A DNA stretch of 64,000 bases, taken from NCBI RefSeq assembly GCF_029889905.1, contig NZ_JARANZ010000004.1, positions 62,001 through 126,000 on the forward strand, written 5' to 3'. This stretch comes from Chromohalobacter sp. 11-W. GTDB taxonomy: Bacteria > Pseudomonadota > Gammaproteobacteria > Pseudomonadales > Halomonadaceae. Position numbers and translations under genes: made by a program. Shown one piece after another: positions 26,535 to 34,650 of this stretch (the first letter of the stretch is position 1; each line of letters begins with the position of its first letter). The notes under the pieces are model-generated. The model was not told the origin of the DNA and made no database searches. It worked only from the letters and a program-made list of their open reading frames with translations.

Positions 26535-27554
26535 ATGAGCTTGATGCTGAGCGTGGCGCTATTCGTCGGATGCGCCCTGGTCATCGGTGTGGTCGGGACG
26601 CGCTTGACTAGCGTGGTGGACACACTTGCCGACCGCACCGGCATGGGGGAGGCCATTGCCGGGGCGGTGCTGATGGGGATGGCGACCTCGTTATCCGGCA
26701 TCGTGCTGTCGGTGACGGCGGCCTGGAAGGGCCAGCCCGAATTGGCAATGAGCAACGCCGTGGGCGGGATCGCTGCTCAGACGTTGTTTCTCACCTTCGC
26801 CGATGCGGCGCTGCGACGCGTCAATCTCGAGCATGCGGCCGCGTCCATCGGCAATCTGGCGCAGGGCACGTTGTTGATGTGCCTGCTGGGTATGCTGTTG
26901 GTGGCGCGTTATTCGCCGGAGTGGACGCTGTGGGGCATTCATCCGGTCACGCCGCTTTTGTTTCTGGGCTACGTGTATGGGCTGCGTATCATCGATGAAG
27001 TGCGTAGCCAGCCGATGTGGATGCCACGACGCACGCGCGAAACCCGCGAGGATGCACCGGATGACGAAGCCCAGCGCTATTCCTTGATGCGGTTGTGGGG
27101 CGCGTTCGCCGCGCTGGCCTTGTTGCTGGGCGTCTCCGGCTGGGTGATGGAGAAAGCGGCGACGACGCTGGCGACCGAAACGGGCATGAGCCAGACCGCC
27201 GTGGGCATACTGCTGACTTCGGTCGCGACCTCCTTGCCCGAGCTGGTGACTGCGGTGGCCGCCGTACGACGCGGGGCGCTGACCCTGGCCGTGGGGGGGA
27301 TCATCGGTGGTAACGCCTTCGACACGCTGTTCGCCGCCGCCTCGGATATCGCCTATCGCGACGGTTCGATCTATCACGCCGTTTCCGATCAGACATTGCT
27401 GTGGATCGCGCTGTCGGTGCTGATGACGGCGGTATTGCTGCTGGGGCTGGTGCGTCGCGAGAAGCACGGCCCGGCACGCATCGGCTTCGAGAGCGTGGCG
27501 CTGGTGCTGTTGTATGGCGCCGGGGTGGCGATGGTTTTCCACGAGGCTGCCTGA
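26535..27554 (+). CDS. Sodium/calcium exchanger (CaCA) family protein
   Basis: A 339-residue protein with about 10 helices and two inverted alpha repeats. The second has the standard ion site, SVATSLPELVTAV followed by GGIIGGNAFDTLF. The first has ATSLSGIVLSV and SNAVGGIAAQTLF, so the glutamate that normally follows Pro is replaced (SG for PE), and Gln replaces the later Asn. The family exchanges Ca2+ or other cations for Na+ or H+; with one acidic ligand gone, the ion preference may differ or the protein may work asymmetrically. AAGGA lies 8 bases before the ATG. The region upstream is repeat copy 1. It is convergent with the radical SAM gene. Confidence 0.82.
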   Translation: MSLMLSVALFVGCALVIGVVGTRLTSVVDTLADRTGMGEAIAGAVLMGMATSLSGIVLSVTAAWKGQPELAMSNAVGGIAAQTLFLTFADAALRRVNLEHAAASIGNLAQGTLLMCLLGMLLVARYSPEWTLWGIHPVTPLLFLGYVYGLRIIDEVRSQPMWMPRRTRETREDAPDDEAQRYSLMRLWGAFAALALLLGVSGWVMEKAATTLATETGMSQTAVGILLTSVATSLPELVTAVAAVRRGALTLAVGGIIGGNAFDTLFAAASDIAYRDGSIYHAVSDQTLLWIALSVLMTAVLLLGLVRREKHGPARIGFESVALVLLYGAGVAMVFHEAA

Positions 27555-27582
27555 ACCGCGTGATTCGGCGCGCGCGGTTGCC

Positions 27583-28659
27583 TCAGTCGAACAAGTCGCC
27601 CTGGGCATGCGGGGCGCGAAATGCACTGGTATCAAGCCCCATCTCGGCACGATCGCCGATGCCCAAGCGTCGGCAGGTGGTGCGGAAACGCTGCGCCAGC
27701 AGTTTCGCGAACACGCCTTCGCCGCGCATGCGATGGCCGAAGCGGGCATCGTAATCCTCGCCGCCACGGCATTGGCGGATCAGGCTCATGACCTTGTCGG
27801 CGCGTAGCGGGTAATGCTCGTTGAGCCAGGTCTCGAACAGCGGCGCGACCTCATGCGGCAGGCGTAGCAGCATCCAGGCGGCGGTGCGCGCACCGGCGTC
27901 GTGTCCGGCCTCCAGCAGGGACTCGAGTTCATGATCGGTCAGCCCCGGAATCACCGGCGAAATCAAGGTCCCCACGGGAATGCCCGCTTCGCTGAGTTCG
28001 CGGATGACCTTGAGGCGTGTGCGCGGTGCCGCCGTACGCGGTTCAAGCGTGCGCTTGAGGTCATCATCGAGGCTGGTCAGGCTGACGAAGACGCGCACCA
28101 GGCGGTGCTCGGCCATCTCGGCGAGCAAGGCCTTGTCGCGCAAGATCAAGGCACTCTTGGTGACCAATGTGACGGGATGGCGGGTATCCAGCAGCAGTTC
28201 CAGCAGGGCCCGGGTGGTGCCGCGCTCCGCTTCCAGAGGCTGGTAGCAATCGGTGTTGCCCGACAGATTGATCGGGCGACAGACGTAGCCGGGCTTGTCG
28301 AGTTCGTCGCGTAGCCGCTCGACCATGCCGGTGCGCGCGATCAGCTTGGTTTCGAAGTCGAGCCCCGGTGACATGTCCCAGTAGGCATGGCTGGGGCGTG
28401 CGTAGCAGTAGATGCAGCCGTGCTCGCAACCGCGATAGGGATTCAACGAGCGGTCGAAGGACAGATCCGGCGAGTGATTCCAGGACAACGCGCTCTTGGC
28501 GGGCTCGTCACGCACTTCGGTAGCCAGCCGTGTGGGCGCTTCTTCCTGCCACCAGCCATCGTCAATGGCTTCGCTGACCGTGGGTGCAAAACGATTGTGG
28601 GGGTCGAAGGTCGCGCCTCGCCCCTTGCGGGCCTGGGAGCGATCTCTGGGCGTCGTCAT
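27583..28659 (-). CDS. PA0069-family radical SAM protein
   Basis: A 358-residue protein with the cluster motif C78-x3-C82-x2-C85 (RGCEHGCIYCYARPSH) and downstream radical SAM barrel features such as NLSGNTDCYQPLE and SLTSLDDDLKRTLEPR. It resembles the spore photoproduct lyase-related group named after P. aeruginosa PA0069. The reaction is not established; a DNA repair link is suggested by a near-consensus LexA box 15 bases upstream of the ATG. There is no good ribosome site (AGTTGACGTAAC precedes the ATG). It converges on the CaCA gene. Confidence 0.88.
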   Translation of the reverse strand: MTTPRDRSQARKGRGATFDPHNRFAPTVSEAIDDGWWQEEAPTRLATEVRDEPAKSALSWNHSPDLSFDRSLNPYRGCEHGCIYCYARPSHAYWDMSPGLDFETKLIARTGMVERLRDELDKPGYVCRPINLSGNTDCYQPLEAERGTTRALLELLLDTRHPVTLVTKSALILRDKALLAEMAEHRLVRVFVSLTSLDDDLKRTLEPRTAAPRTRLKVIRELSEAGIPVGTLISPVIPGLTDHELESLLEAGHDAGARTAAWMLLRLPHEVAPLFETWLNEHYPLRADKVMSLIRQCRGGEDYDARFGHRMRGEGVFAKLLAQRFRTTCRRLGIGDRAEMGLDTSAFRAPHAQGDLFD

Positions 28660-28673
28660 GGTTACGTCAACTA

Positions 28674-28693
28674 GACTGTATTTATAAACAGTA
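28674..28693 (-). promoter_or_regulatory. LexA (SOS) box upstream of the radical SAM gene
   Basis: GACTGTATTTATAAACAGTA contains CTG-N10-CAG with an AT-rich centre and closely follows the gammaproteobacterial LexA consensus TACTGTATATATATACAGTA. It starts 15 bases upstream of the radical SAM start codon. The gene on its other side ends here, so the radical SAM gene is the only candidate target. Confidence 0.85.
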
Positions 28694-28753
28694 TAGGCGC
28701 CTTGCCTGCACGTTCAAGTCGCTTGTGTTCGCGTGACGCTCCGGAAGCCGGGA

Positions 28754-29053
28754 TCAGCTCGGCGGATAGCCCAGCGCCTCGCGCAAACGCGACGCATGCG
28801 CGGCGACCCACGTCGGGTCGATGGGCCCCCAGTCGCGGATGACATAGCGACCGATGTGATGCCGAGCGCCGGCTTGCTGCTCGAATTCGCAGTGAATGTC
28901 CAGCTCCACGAGGGCATTGACGGTGTCCTGCGCTGTGCGACGCGGCATGCCGGTGGCTTCGATCAGCGCGGGTACGCTAGCCGTCCCGTTGTCGATGAGG
29001 TGCGCAACATATAGCCGGCGATAAAAGCTGCTTTGGGTCTTGCTCAGCGCCAT
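28754..29053 (-). CDS. Winged helix-turn-helix protein
   Basis: A 99-residue protein. The N-terminal half is a helix-turn-helix: HLIDNGTASVPALIEATGMPRRTAQDTVNALVELDIHCEF (split here as about residues 17-56), followed by a short wing with HHIGRYVIRDWG and a C-terminal helix. It resembles small DNA-binding proteins of unknown regulon in pseudomonads and halophiles. The ATG at 29053 has AGGAG 7 bases upstream. It lies between btuB and the radical SAM gene, all in one direction, but the LexA box and the gaps suggest separate transcription. Confidence 0.75.
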   Translation of the reverse strand: MALSKTQSSFYRRLYVAHLIDNGTASVPALIEATGMPRRTAQDTVNALVELDIHCEFEQQAGARHHIGRYVIRDWGPIDPTWVAAHASRLREALGYPPS

Positions 29054-29144
29054 GGGTGTTCTCCTGTAAAGGGTCATACAGCATAACGCCCCGCTCCCAT
29101 GAAGGGGCAGGGCGCATGCGTGGCAGCGTGTGGGAAGAGGCGAA

Positions 29145-30986
29145 TCAGAAGCGCAGTGTCACGCCGCCTTCCACGTAGCGATCCTGGGTATTGTAGCCGT
29201 CGACCAATTGGTATTCCTTGTCGAAGGCGTTCTCCATCTTGGCCGAGAGCTCGATCATGGGCGTGACCTGCCAGCTGGTACGCAGATCGATGACGCCATA
29301 ACCGGCGACAGTGGTGTCGCCATAGGTGACGAAATCGGTATCGCGACGATCGCCAGCGGCGCGCAAGGTAGCGCCGAACGACCAGTCGGCCAGCGCGTAG
29401 TCGGCGTCCATTCGTCCGAAGGTGCGGGCACGACGCTGCAGGCGCTCGCCGGTCTGCCGGTCCTCGGGGTTCTGGTGGGTGAGGCTGGCGCTGAGCGTCA
29501 GGCCACCGGCTTGCCAGCCGCCGCTGAGCTCGACCCCGCGAATGCGGGCCTTGTCGACGTTGTAAGGAACGGATGTGATGGGATCGTAGCCGATCAGGTC
29601 GTCGATACGGTTATCGAAGACGGTCACTCGCGTGTGCCAGTTGTCGCGCTCGTAGGCCCAGAACGCCTCGAGGTTTTTGGCGGTTTCCGCATCTAGATCG
29701 GGGTTGGTGCCGTAGGGCCCATAGAGATCGATCAGGTTGGGTGCCTTGTAGGCCGTGGAGACGCTGGCGCCGAGTCGCTGAAACGGCGTGAGTCGATAGG
29801 CGTAGCCGAGGCTGCCGGTGGTCTCGTCGCCAAACAGGGAATCGTCGTCATAGCGTAAGGAACCGGAAAGCTCGTGGGCGCCATAGGTGCGCTGCATCAT
29901 GCCATAGATGCCGATATTCTCGCGGCTATCGCGGTCGTAGCTGGCACCGGCGCGGTTATCGAAGTCGACGCTGTCGTGGCGGTAATCGACGCCCAGCACG
30001 TCGACGCCGTTGTCGCGGGTGAAGCGGTGCTGCAGCCCGACTTCATCGCGGTGGCTCTCGATGAGGCTTTGGCGTTCGCCTGCGCGACGCTCCTCACGTT
30101 GCTCGTCGAAATGGCCGGCGGTGATCAGCATCTGCCAGTCCGGCTGGAGTTGGACATCGAGCTGGCCACCGAAGGACTGCAGATAGCCTTTGGTGGCACA
30201 GTCCTGTGACGCTGGTGCTAGGAAGTCGCCGGTGCGGAAGCAATTGTCGTATTCGCCCTCGAAGTTCTGCCGCAGGGCATTGACGCTCACCTCGACGTCA
30301 TCGTTGATGCGATGTGAGAGCCCCAACTGGGCACCTTCGCGCTCGAAGCCGTCACGCTCGCCGCTGTCGTCCGCCTGCGTGGCATTGAAGCCATCGCCGT
30401 CGCGGTGGAAGAGCGAGGCGTTCAGCCGAGTGTCGTCATCGCCGGTGGCGACCCAGGCGCTTTGGCGTTGCGTGCTGTCGCTGCCTGCGCTCGCCTTGAG
30501 TCCGCCTTGGGTGCCGGAGGTTGCGCCACGCCGCGTGAAGACCTGGATGACACCGCCGATGGCGTCGGCGCCATAGGCAGCAGCCCGGGGCCCACGCACG
30601 ATCTCGATGCGCTCGATGGCCTCGAGCGGCAGCATTTCCAAACTGGCGCCACCACTGGTTGCCGAGTTGATGCGCACGCCGTCGACCAGCACCAGGCTAT
30701 GGTCGGATTCGGTGCCGCGCATGAATAGGCTGGATGTCGTGCCGGGCGAACCGCTTTGGGCTATTTCGATGCCCGCGCGGCCCTGCAGCAGATCGATGAT
30801 CGAGCCGGCCTGGCTGCGTTCGATGTCATCACGGTCGATGACGGTGGTACTTGCCAGCACATCGCTTTGCGATTGGGGAAGCCGGTTGGCGGTGACCTGA
30901 AGGTCGGATAGTTGTTGATCGCCCTGCGCCTGTGCACTGCCCGCCATCACGAAGGCCAGCCACAGCAGATTCTTTTTATGCAACAT
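29145..30986 (-). CDS. btuB: TonB-dependent outer membrane vitamin B12 receptor
   Basis: Imports cobalamin across the outer membrane with energy from TonB. The 613-residue precursor has a signal peptide (cleavage after about residue 20, GSAQA), the TonB box DLQVTANR (28-35), and a plug domain with SLFMRGTESDHSLVLVDG and EIVRGPRAAAYGADAIGGVI. A 22-strand barrel follows and ends in aromatic RF, the outer-membrane insertion signal. The ATG at 30986 is preferred over upstream in-frame ATGs because GAGG is 9 bases upstream. A cobalamin riboswitch in the leader makes the substrate assignment firm. Confidence 0.93.
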   Translation of the reverse strand: MLHKKNLLWLAFVMAGSAQAQGDQQLSDLQVTANRLPQSQSDVLASTTVIDRDDIERSQAGSIIDLLQGRAGIEIAQSGSPGTTSSLFMRGTESDHSLVLVDGVRINSATSGGASLEMLPLEAIERIEIVRGPRAAAYGADAIGGVIQVFTRRGATSGTQGGLKASAGSDSTQRQSAWVATGDDDTRLNASLFHRDGDGFNATQADDSGERDGFEREGAQLGLSHRINDDVEVSVNALRQNFEGEYDNCFRTGDFLAPASQDCATKGYLQSFGGQLDVQLQPDWQMLITAGHFDEQREERRAGERQSLIESHRDEVGLQHRFTRDNGVDVLGVDYRHDSVDFDNRAGASYDRDSRENIGIYGMMQRTYGAHELSGSLRYDDDSLFGDETTGSLGYAYRLTPFQRLGASVSTAYKAPNLIDLYGPYGTNPDLDAETAKNLEAFWAYERDNWHTRVTVFDNRIDDLIGYDPITSVPYNVDKARIRGVELSGGWQAGGLTLSASLTHQNPEDRQTGERLQRRARTFGRMDADYALADWSFGATLRAAGDRRDTDFVTYGDTTVAGYGVIDLRTSWQVTPMIELSAKMENAFDKEYQLVDGYNTQDRYVEGGVTLRF

Positions 30987-31121
30987 AGAAAAACGCCTCA
31001 TCAGCGTAAGAAACGAGTTACGCGATGAGGAGGACAAGAGGTGACGCCGCCGCGTCGCCTGGACGGCGTGAATGCAACGGTCGCCACTGGCGAAGCCCTC
31101 CGCATCAGCCAGTGCTGAGAA

Positions 31122-31310
31122 CCAGGCCGGTCTCCGGACTGACGCGCTGGCGGCGGAGAATATCCGACACCGGGCGGAAACGCCTTCCCACTCGAGCTAA
31201 CCAAAGAGCAGTGGCGGTCGCATGCGCGGCTGGCAGCGACGATTTCCGACGTGGCGCGATTACCGTTGCGGGGGCAGTACGGGACTTTCACCCGTTTCCC
31301 GAGCACCTGG
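31122..31310 (-). ncRNA. Cobalamin riboswitch upstream of btuB
   Basis: On the minus strand the 5' part reads GGTGCTCGGGAAACGGGTGA (from 31308), then AAGTCCCGTACTGCC and CCGCAACGGTAA, the canonical opening of AdoCbl riboswitches. About 130 bases later comes the B12 box AGTCCGGAGACCGGCCT (31124-31140). The btuB start is 137 bases further on. Binding of cobalamin should fold the RNA to hide the btuB ribosome site or terminate transcription; a GC-rich stem (ACGCCG/CGGCGT) in 31040-31066 may be the expression platform. Confidence 0.93.
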
Positions 31311-31357
31311 GTCTCGACGGGCGGGGATTCTGCTTGGCGGCTTTGGGGAAGTCAAAC

Positions 31358-31382
31358 GCCGGTCGCGGAGGGCGCGACCGGC
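31358..31382 (-). terminator. Hairpin terminator downstream of nupC
   Basis: GCCGGTCGC and GCGACCGGC form a 9-bp perfect stem with a 7-base loop, followed on the minus strand by GTTTGAC. It lies 20 bases after the nupC stop and just upstream of the btuB riboswitch, separating the two units. The U-run is short. Confidence 0.55.
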
Positions 31383-31402
31383 ATGCAAAGAGACGAAATC
31401 TC

Positions 31403-32647
31403 TCAGAGAGAGAGGAACACGCCGGCCAATGTCGCGCTCATCAGGTTGGAGAGCGTGCCGGCGGCCACAGCCTTGAGCCCCAGCCGCGCGATATCGCTGC
31501 GTCGACTGGGCGCCATCATGCCGAGCCCGCCCATCAGAATGGCAATGGAGGCGAGATTGGCAAAACCGCACAGCGCGAAAGTGACGATGGCCCGAGCATG
31601 CGCGCTCAGTGCTTGCGGATCGGCGGCGAGGTTGGCGAAGGCGACGAACTCGTTGAGTACCAGTTTCTGACCCAGGAAGCTGCCGGCATGGATCGCCTCT
31701 TCCCAGGGGACGCCGATCAAGAACGCCAAGGGCGCGAACAGATAACCGAGTAGCAGTTCCAGGGTCAGATCCGGGTAACCCAACCAGCCGCCGATGCCAC
31801 CCAGAATCTGGTTGCCCAGCGCGATCAGGGCGATGAAGGCCAGCAGCATGCCGCCCACGTTGAGGGCTAGCTGGACACCGGAAGCGGCTCCGTTGGCCGC
31901 CGCCTCGATGACGTTGGCAGGGGCCTCGTCGTCTTCGCCGTCGATGACGTCTTCCACTGGCTGAGACGGGGGCTCGGTTTCGGGCACGATGAGCTTGGCC
32001 ATCAGCAGCCCGCCCGGCGCCGCCATGAACGAGGCAGCCAGCAGGTATTCCAGGGAGATGCCCATCGCCGCATAACCGCCGAGTACGCTACCGGCCACCG
32101 AGGCCAGGCCACCGACCATCACTGCGAAGAGCTCGGAGCGGGTCATGCGCGACAGGAACGGACGCACGGCCATCGGCGCTTCGGTCTGTCCGACGAAGAT
32201 ATTGGCGGCGGCGGAAAGCGATTCGGTACGCGAAGTGCCCAGCAGTTTCTGCAGCGCGCCGCCCATCAGCTTGATCACCCAGCGCATGATGCCCAGGTAA
32301 TAAAGCACGGCGACCAGGGAAGAAAAGAACACGATGATGGGCAATACGCGCAGGGCGAAGACGAAACCGCCGTCACCGAAGACCTCGAACATGGTGTCGC
32401 TGACCAGGCCGCCAAAGACGAAATTCATACCCGCTTGGGCACTGTCGATGACCGACTGTACGGCGTTGGTGAGCCCCAGCAGGACGCTTTGTCCGAAAGG
32501 GATGGCGAGCACGAACAGGCCAAGACCGGCTTGAATGGCAAGCGCCCCGGCGACGGTGCGCAGACGAATGGCTCGACGGTTTTCGGACAAGGCGAGGGCG
32601 ATCAGCAGGACGACCACCACGCCGACGAGCCCCATGAGGGTTTGCAT
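31403..32647 (-). CDS. NupC/CNT-family concentrative nucleoside transporter
   Basis: Cation-coupled nucleoside uptake. The 414-residue protein shows the CNT pattern: FVFALRVLPIIVFFSSLVAVLYYLG, the re-entrant FVGQTEAPMAVRPFL with the GQTEAP nucleoside and sodium site, GGLASVAGSVLGGY and LNEFVAFANL, then ALCGFANLASIAI. Eight to ten helices are predicted. There is a Glu/Asp-rich cytoplasmic insert (about 225-245, EDVIDGEDDEAPAN). AGGAG lies 6 bases before the ATG. It may use Na+ or H+; a sodium-coupled form would suit a halophile. Confidence 0.9.
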   Translation of the reverse strand: MQTLMGLVGVVVVLLIALALSENRRAIRLRTVAGALAIQAGLGLFVLAIPFGQSVLLGLTNAVQSVIDSAQAGMNFVFGGLVSDTMFEVFGDGGFVFALRVLPIIVFFSSLVAVLYYLGIMRWVIKLMGGALQKLLGTSRTESLSAAANIFVGQTEAPMAVRPFLSRMTRSELFAVMVGGLASVAGSVLGGYAAMGISLEYLLAASFMAAPGGLLMAKLIVPETEPPSQPVEDVIDGEDDEAPANVIEAAANGAASGVQLALNVGGMLLAFIALIALGNQILGGIGGWLGYPDLTLELLLGYLFAPLAFLIGVPWEEAIHAGSFLGQKLVLNEFVAFANLAADPQALSAHARAIVTFALCGFANLASIAILMGGLGMMAPSRRSDIARLGLKAVAAGTLSNLMSATLAGVFLSL

Positions 32648-32744
32648 CGAATACTCCTGAATGACGCGGTCTGGGTTACGAGAAGTGCGGCCATGATGGC
32701 GATATCGCTGCCTTCTCTAAGGACCGAGAAGGCGCGCTGGGGTG

Positions 32745-32784
32745 GCACCCTTTGAGGCGACCGTGGGGTCGCCTCAAAGGGTGC
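32745..32784. repeat. 40-base near-perfect palindrome between motB-like and nupC
   Basis: GCACCCTTTGAGGCGACC and its exact complement GGTCGCCTCAAAGGGTGC, 18 bp per arm, surround a GTGG tetraloop. It sits in the 202-base gap (32648-32849) between nupC and the MotB-like gene; the rest of that gap shows no gene. No U-run follows on either strand. It may act as a terminator for motAB, as a strong RNA or DNA hairpin, or as the target of a dimeric protein. Confidence 0.6.
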
Positions 32785-32849
32785 GTACTTTATCAGGATC
32801 GCTGGCCGATGTGGGGGCGATTATGCCAAGGCACTGATCGAACAGCCGA

Positions 32850-33692
32850 TCATTGGCTCTCGGGTTCATGCAGGACTAGCTCGACACGACGATTCGCCGC
32901 ACGTCCCTCGGCCGTGGCGTTGCTTTTCAGCGGGTGTGTGTCGGCATATCCCACCGCGCGTAGCTCATCGCTATCGAGACCTTCTTCGACCAGGAACCGT
33001 AAGACGGCGGTGGCACGCGCCGTCGAGAGTTCCCAGTTGGAGGGAAAGCGGTCGGTGGCGATGGGGCGACTATCCGTATGGCCCTCGATGGTGATATCGC
33101 CCTCGTATTGCTGCAGCGAGTCCAGCAACTGACGCAGTACCTCGCGGCCTTCGTCGGTGAGGCCGGCGCGGCTGCTGGAAAACAGCAGGCGATTCTCGAT
33201 GCGGAAGTTCAGGGTCTGGGCGCTTTGTGTCACTACCACGCCATCGATCAAGGGCTTGAGCGTACTCGTCAGCTGGCGCACGCGACGGGTATCGCGGGAG
33301 GCCTCGACGCTGGTCATCAAGGCCTTGGCGGGATCCGGGTTGACCATGATCACGCGTGGAGGCCGTGGCGCCATCGGCGGTGGCGTATAGAAAGCGGTGT
33401 CACGCGGCGGAACGTAGCGTTTGTTTGAACGCGGTGGGGTGTAGAAATTCGGTGACCATGCGGGCGCTTGCAGTGTGGGCACGCCCAGGGCCGGGAAGGC
33501 GAGCGCCTCGTCGCTGGCGCTGCTATCGTCGTTTCCGGTGAGTGCCAATAGTAGCACGAACAAGGTGATCAGCAAGGTGAGCATGTCGAGATAGCTCATC
33601 AGCCAGCCGCCGCCTTCATCGCCCGCGTGATTTACGGGGGCGATCAAGGTATCGCCGGCGTCGATGGCGTAGCGATGCGTCGCACGGCTCAT
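32850..33692 (-). CDS. MotB/OmpA-family stator-like protein
   Basis: A 280-residue inner-membrane protein with one N-terminal helix (29-52) holding the proton- or sodium-carrying aspartate D36 in SYLDMLTLLITLF, as in MotB/PomB. A long Pro/Tyr-rich linker (80-112, repeated YTPP and YVPP) follows, then an OmpA-like peptidoglycan-binding domain with GHTDSRP (204-210) and ANRRVELVL. It pairs with the MotA-like gene, overlapping by 4 bases. No other flagellar gene is near, so it may be a second stator set or a motor for another envelope process. Confidence 0.87.
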   Translation of the reverse strand: MSRATHRYAIDAGDTLIAPVNHAGDEGGGWLMSYLDMLTLLITLFVLLLALTGNDDSSASDEALAFPALGVPTLQAPAWSPNFYTPPRSNKRYVPPRDTAFYTPPPMAPRPPRVIMVNPDPAKALMTSVEASRDTRRVRQLTSTLKPLIDGVVVTQSAQTLNFRIENRLLFSSSRAGLTDEGREVLRQLLDSLQQYEGDITIEGHTDSRPIATDRFPSNWELSTARATAVLRFLVEEGLDSDELRAVGYADTHPLKSNATAEGRAANRRVELVLHEPESQ

Positions 33693-34507
33693 GCCACCGT
33701 TTCCTCCTCACGTGACCGCTTGGATGTTCCAGGTGCCGGTTCGCGGATCTCGTCCTGGTGCTCGGCCATGAAGGAATTCAGCGTGTCCTCGATGAACGAC
33801 GGCAGGCGGCGCTTGGCGATCAGCATCACCCCTTCCATGACCATGTGCATTTCGATCAGACGCTCCTCGGTGCGGCGTTCCAGTTTCACCGCAATCGGCT
33901 TGAAGAGCAGGTTGGCGAGCAGGATGCCGTAAAACGTCGACATCAGAGCAATGGCGAGACGCGGGCCGATGATCGTCAGGTCGCCGCCGTCGATCACTTC
34001 GAGCATGTTGATCAGGCCGATCAAGGTGCCCAGCATGCCGAACGCGGGCGCGTAGGTGGCCATGGTGCGAAAGATCTGCGACTCGGCGTATTCACGCGCG
34101 CGCATGCGGGCGATGCGCCAACGCAGGACATCGTGAATCTCGTCATCCTGAGTATTGGCGATCACCAGGGATACCCCGGTGCGCAAAAAGGGATTGCGCG
34201 TGTCTTCGAGCTCGGCTTCGATGGCGCGAATATTGCCACGAAACCAGTGCCGGGCCATGGATACCAGCGTCTGGATGTCATCGTCGATACGGCTGTTTTC
34301 GCGACGGAAGACGAGCCCTACCAGACGCGAGACGCGCACTACCTCACGCATGGGATAGCTGATGAACGTGGCGGCCAGCGTGCCGGTGATGACGATGGCG
34401 AGGCCGGGGAAATTGAAGAAGCTGCTGGGCGTTTGCGCGGTAAAAAGTACGACGGTGGCGAGCAGCAGCACACTGGCGGCGATGCCGATCAGAGTCGACG
34501 GGTTCAT
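33689..34507 (-). CDS. MotA/PomA-family stator-like protein
   Basis: A 272-residue protein with four membrane helices: two near the N-terminus (about 2-24 and 28-50) and two later (ATYAPAFGMLGTLIGLINML and LAIALMSTFYGILLANLLF). A cytoplasmic loop lies between them with charged residues. The Pro residues of the torque-generating region and TYAPAFGMLGTLIGL are MotA/PomA hallmarks. The ATG at 34507 gives the canonical start MNPSTLIG with GGA upstream. The TGA of this gene overlaps the ATG of the MotB-like gene. The conducted ion is not readable with certainty. Confidence 0.87.
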   Translation of the reverse strand: MNPSTLIGIAASVLLLATVVLFTAQTPSSFFNFPGLAIVITGTLAATFISYPMREVVRVSRLVGLVFRRENSRIDDDIQTLVSMARHWFRGNIRAIEAELEDTRNPFLRTGVSLVIANTQDDEIHDVLRWRIARMRAREYAESQIFRTMATYAPAFGMLGTLIGLINMLEVIDGGDLTIIGPRLAIALMSTFYGILLANLLFKPIAVKLERRTEERLIEMHMVMEGVMLIAKRRLPSFIEDTLNSFMAEHQDEIREPAPGTSKRSREEETVA

Positions 34508-34650
34508 GGGCGTTGTCCGATGCAGGAGCAGCATGAAAGCGATAGAGCGATGTGGCCAAGGGCCACCATGACGCATGATACGCGCGGCTGGGGCGTGCAA
34601 AGCGTGTATTTGCCGTGTGCTTTGTGCGCTTTTCAACGACTAGAGGACGG

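Noticed and set aside
31025..31753. 242-residue plus-strand ORF across the riboswitch and nupC end
   Set aside because: Runs through the antisense of a structured RNA and a real gene; no ribosome site or domain.
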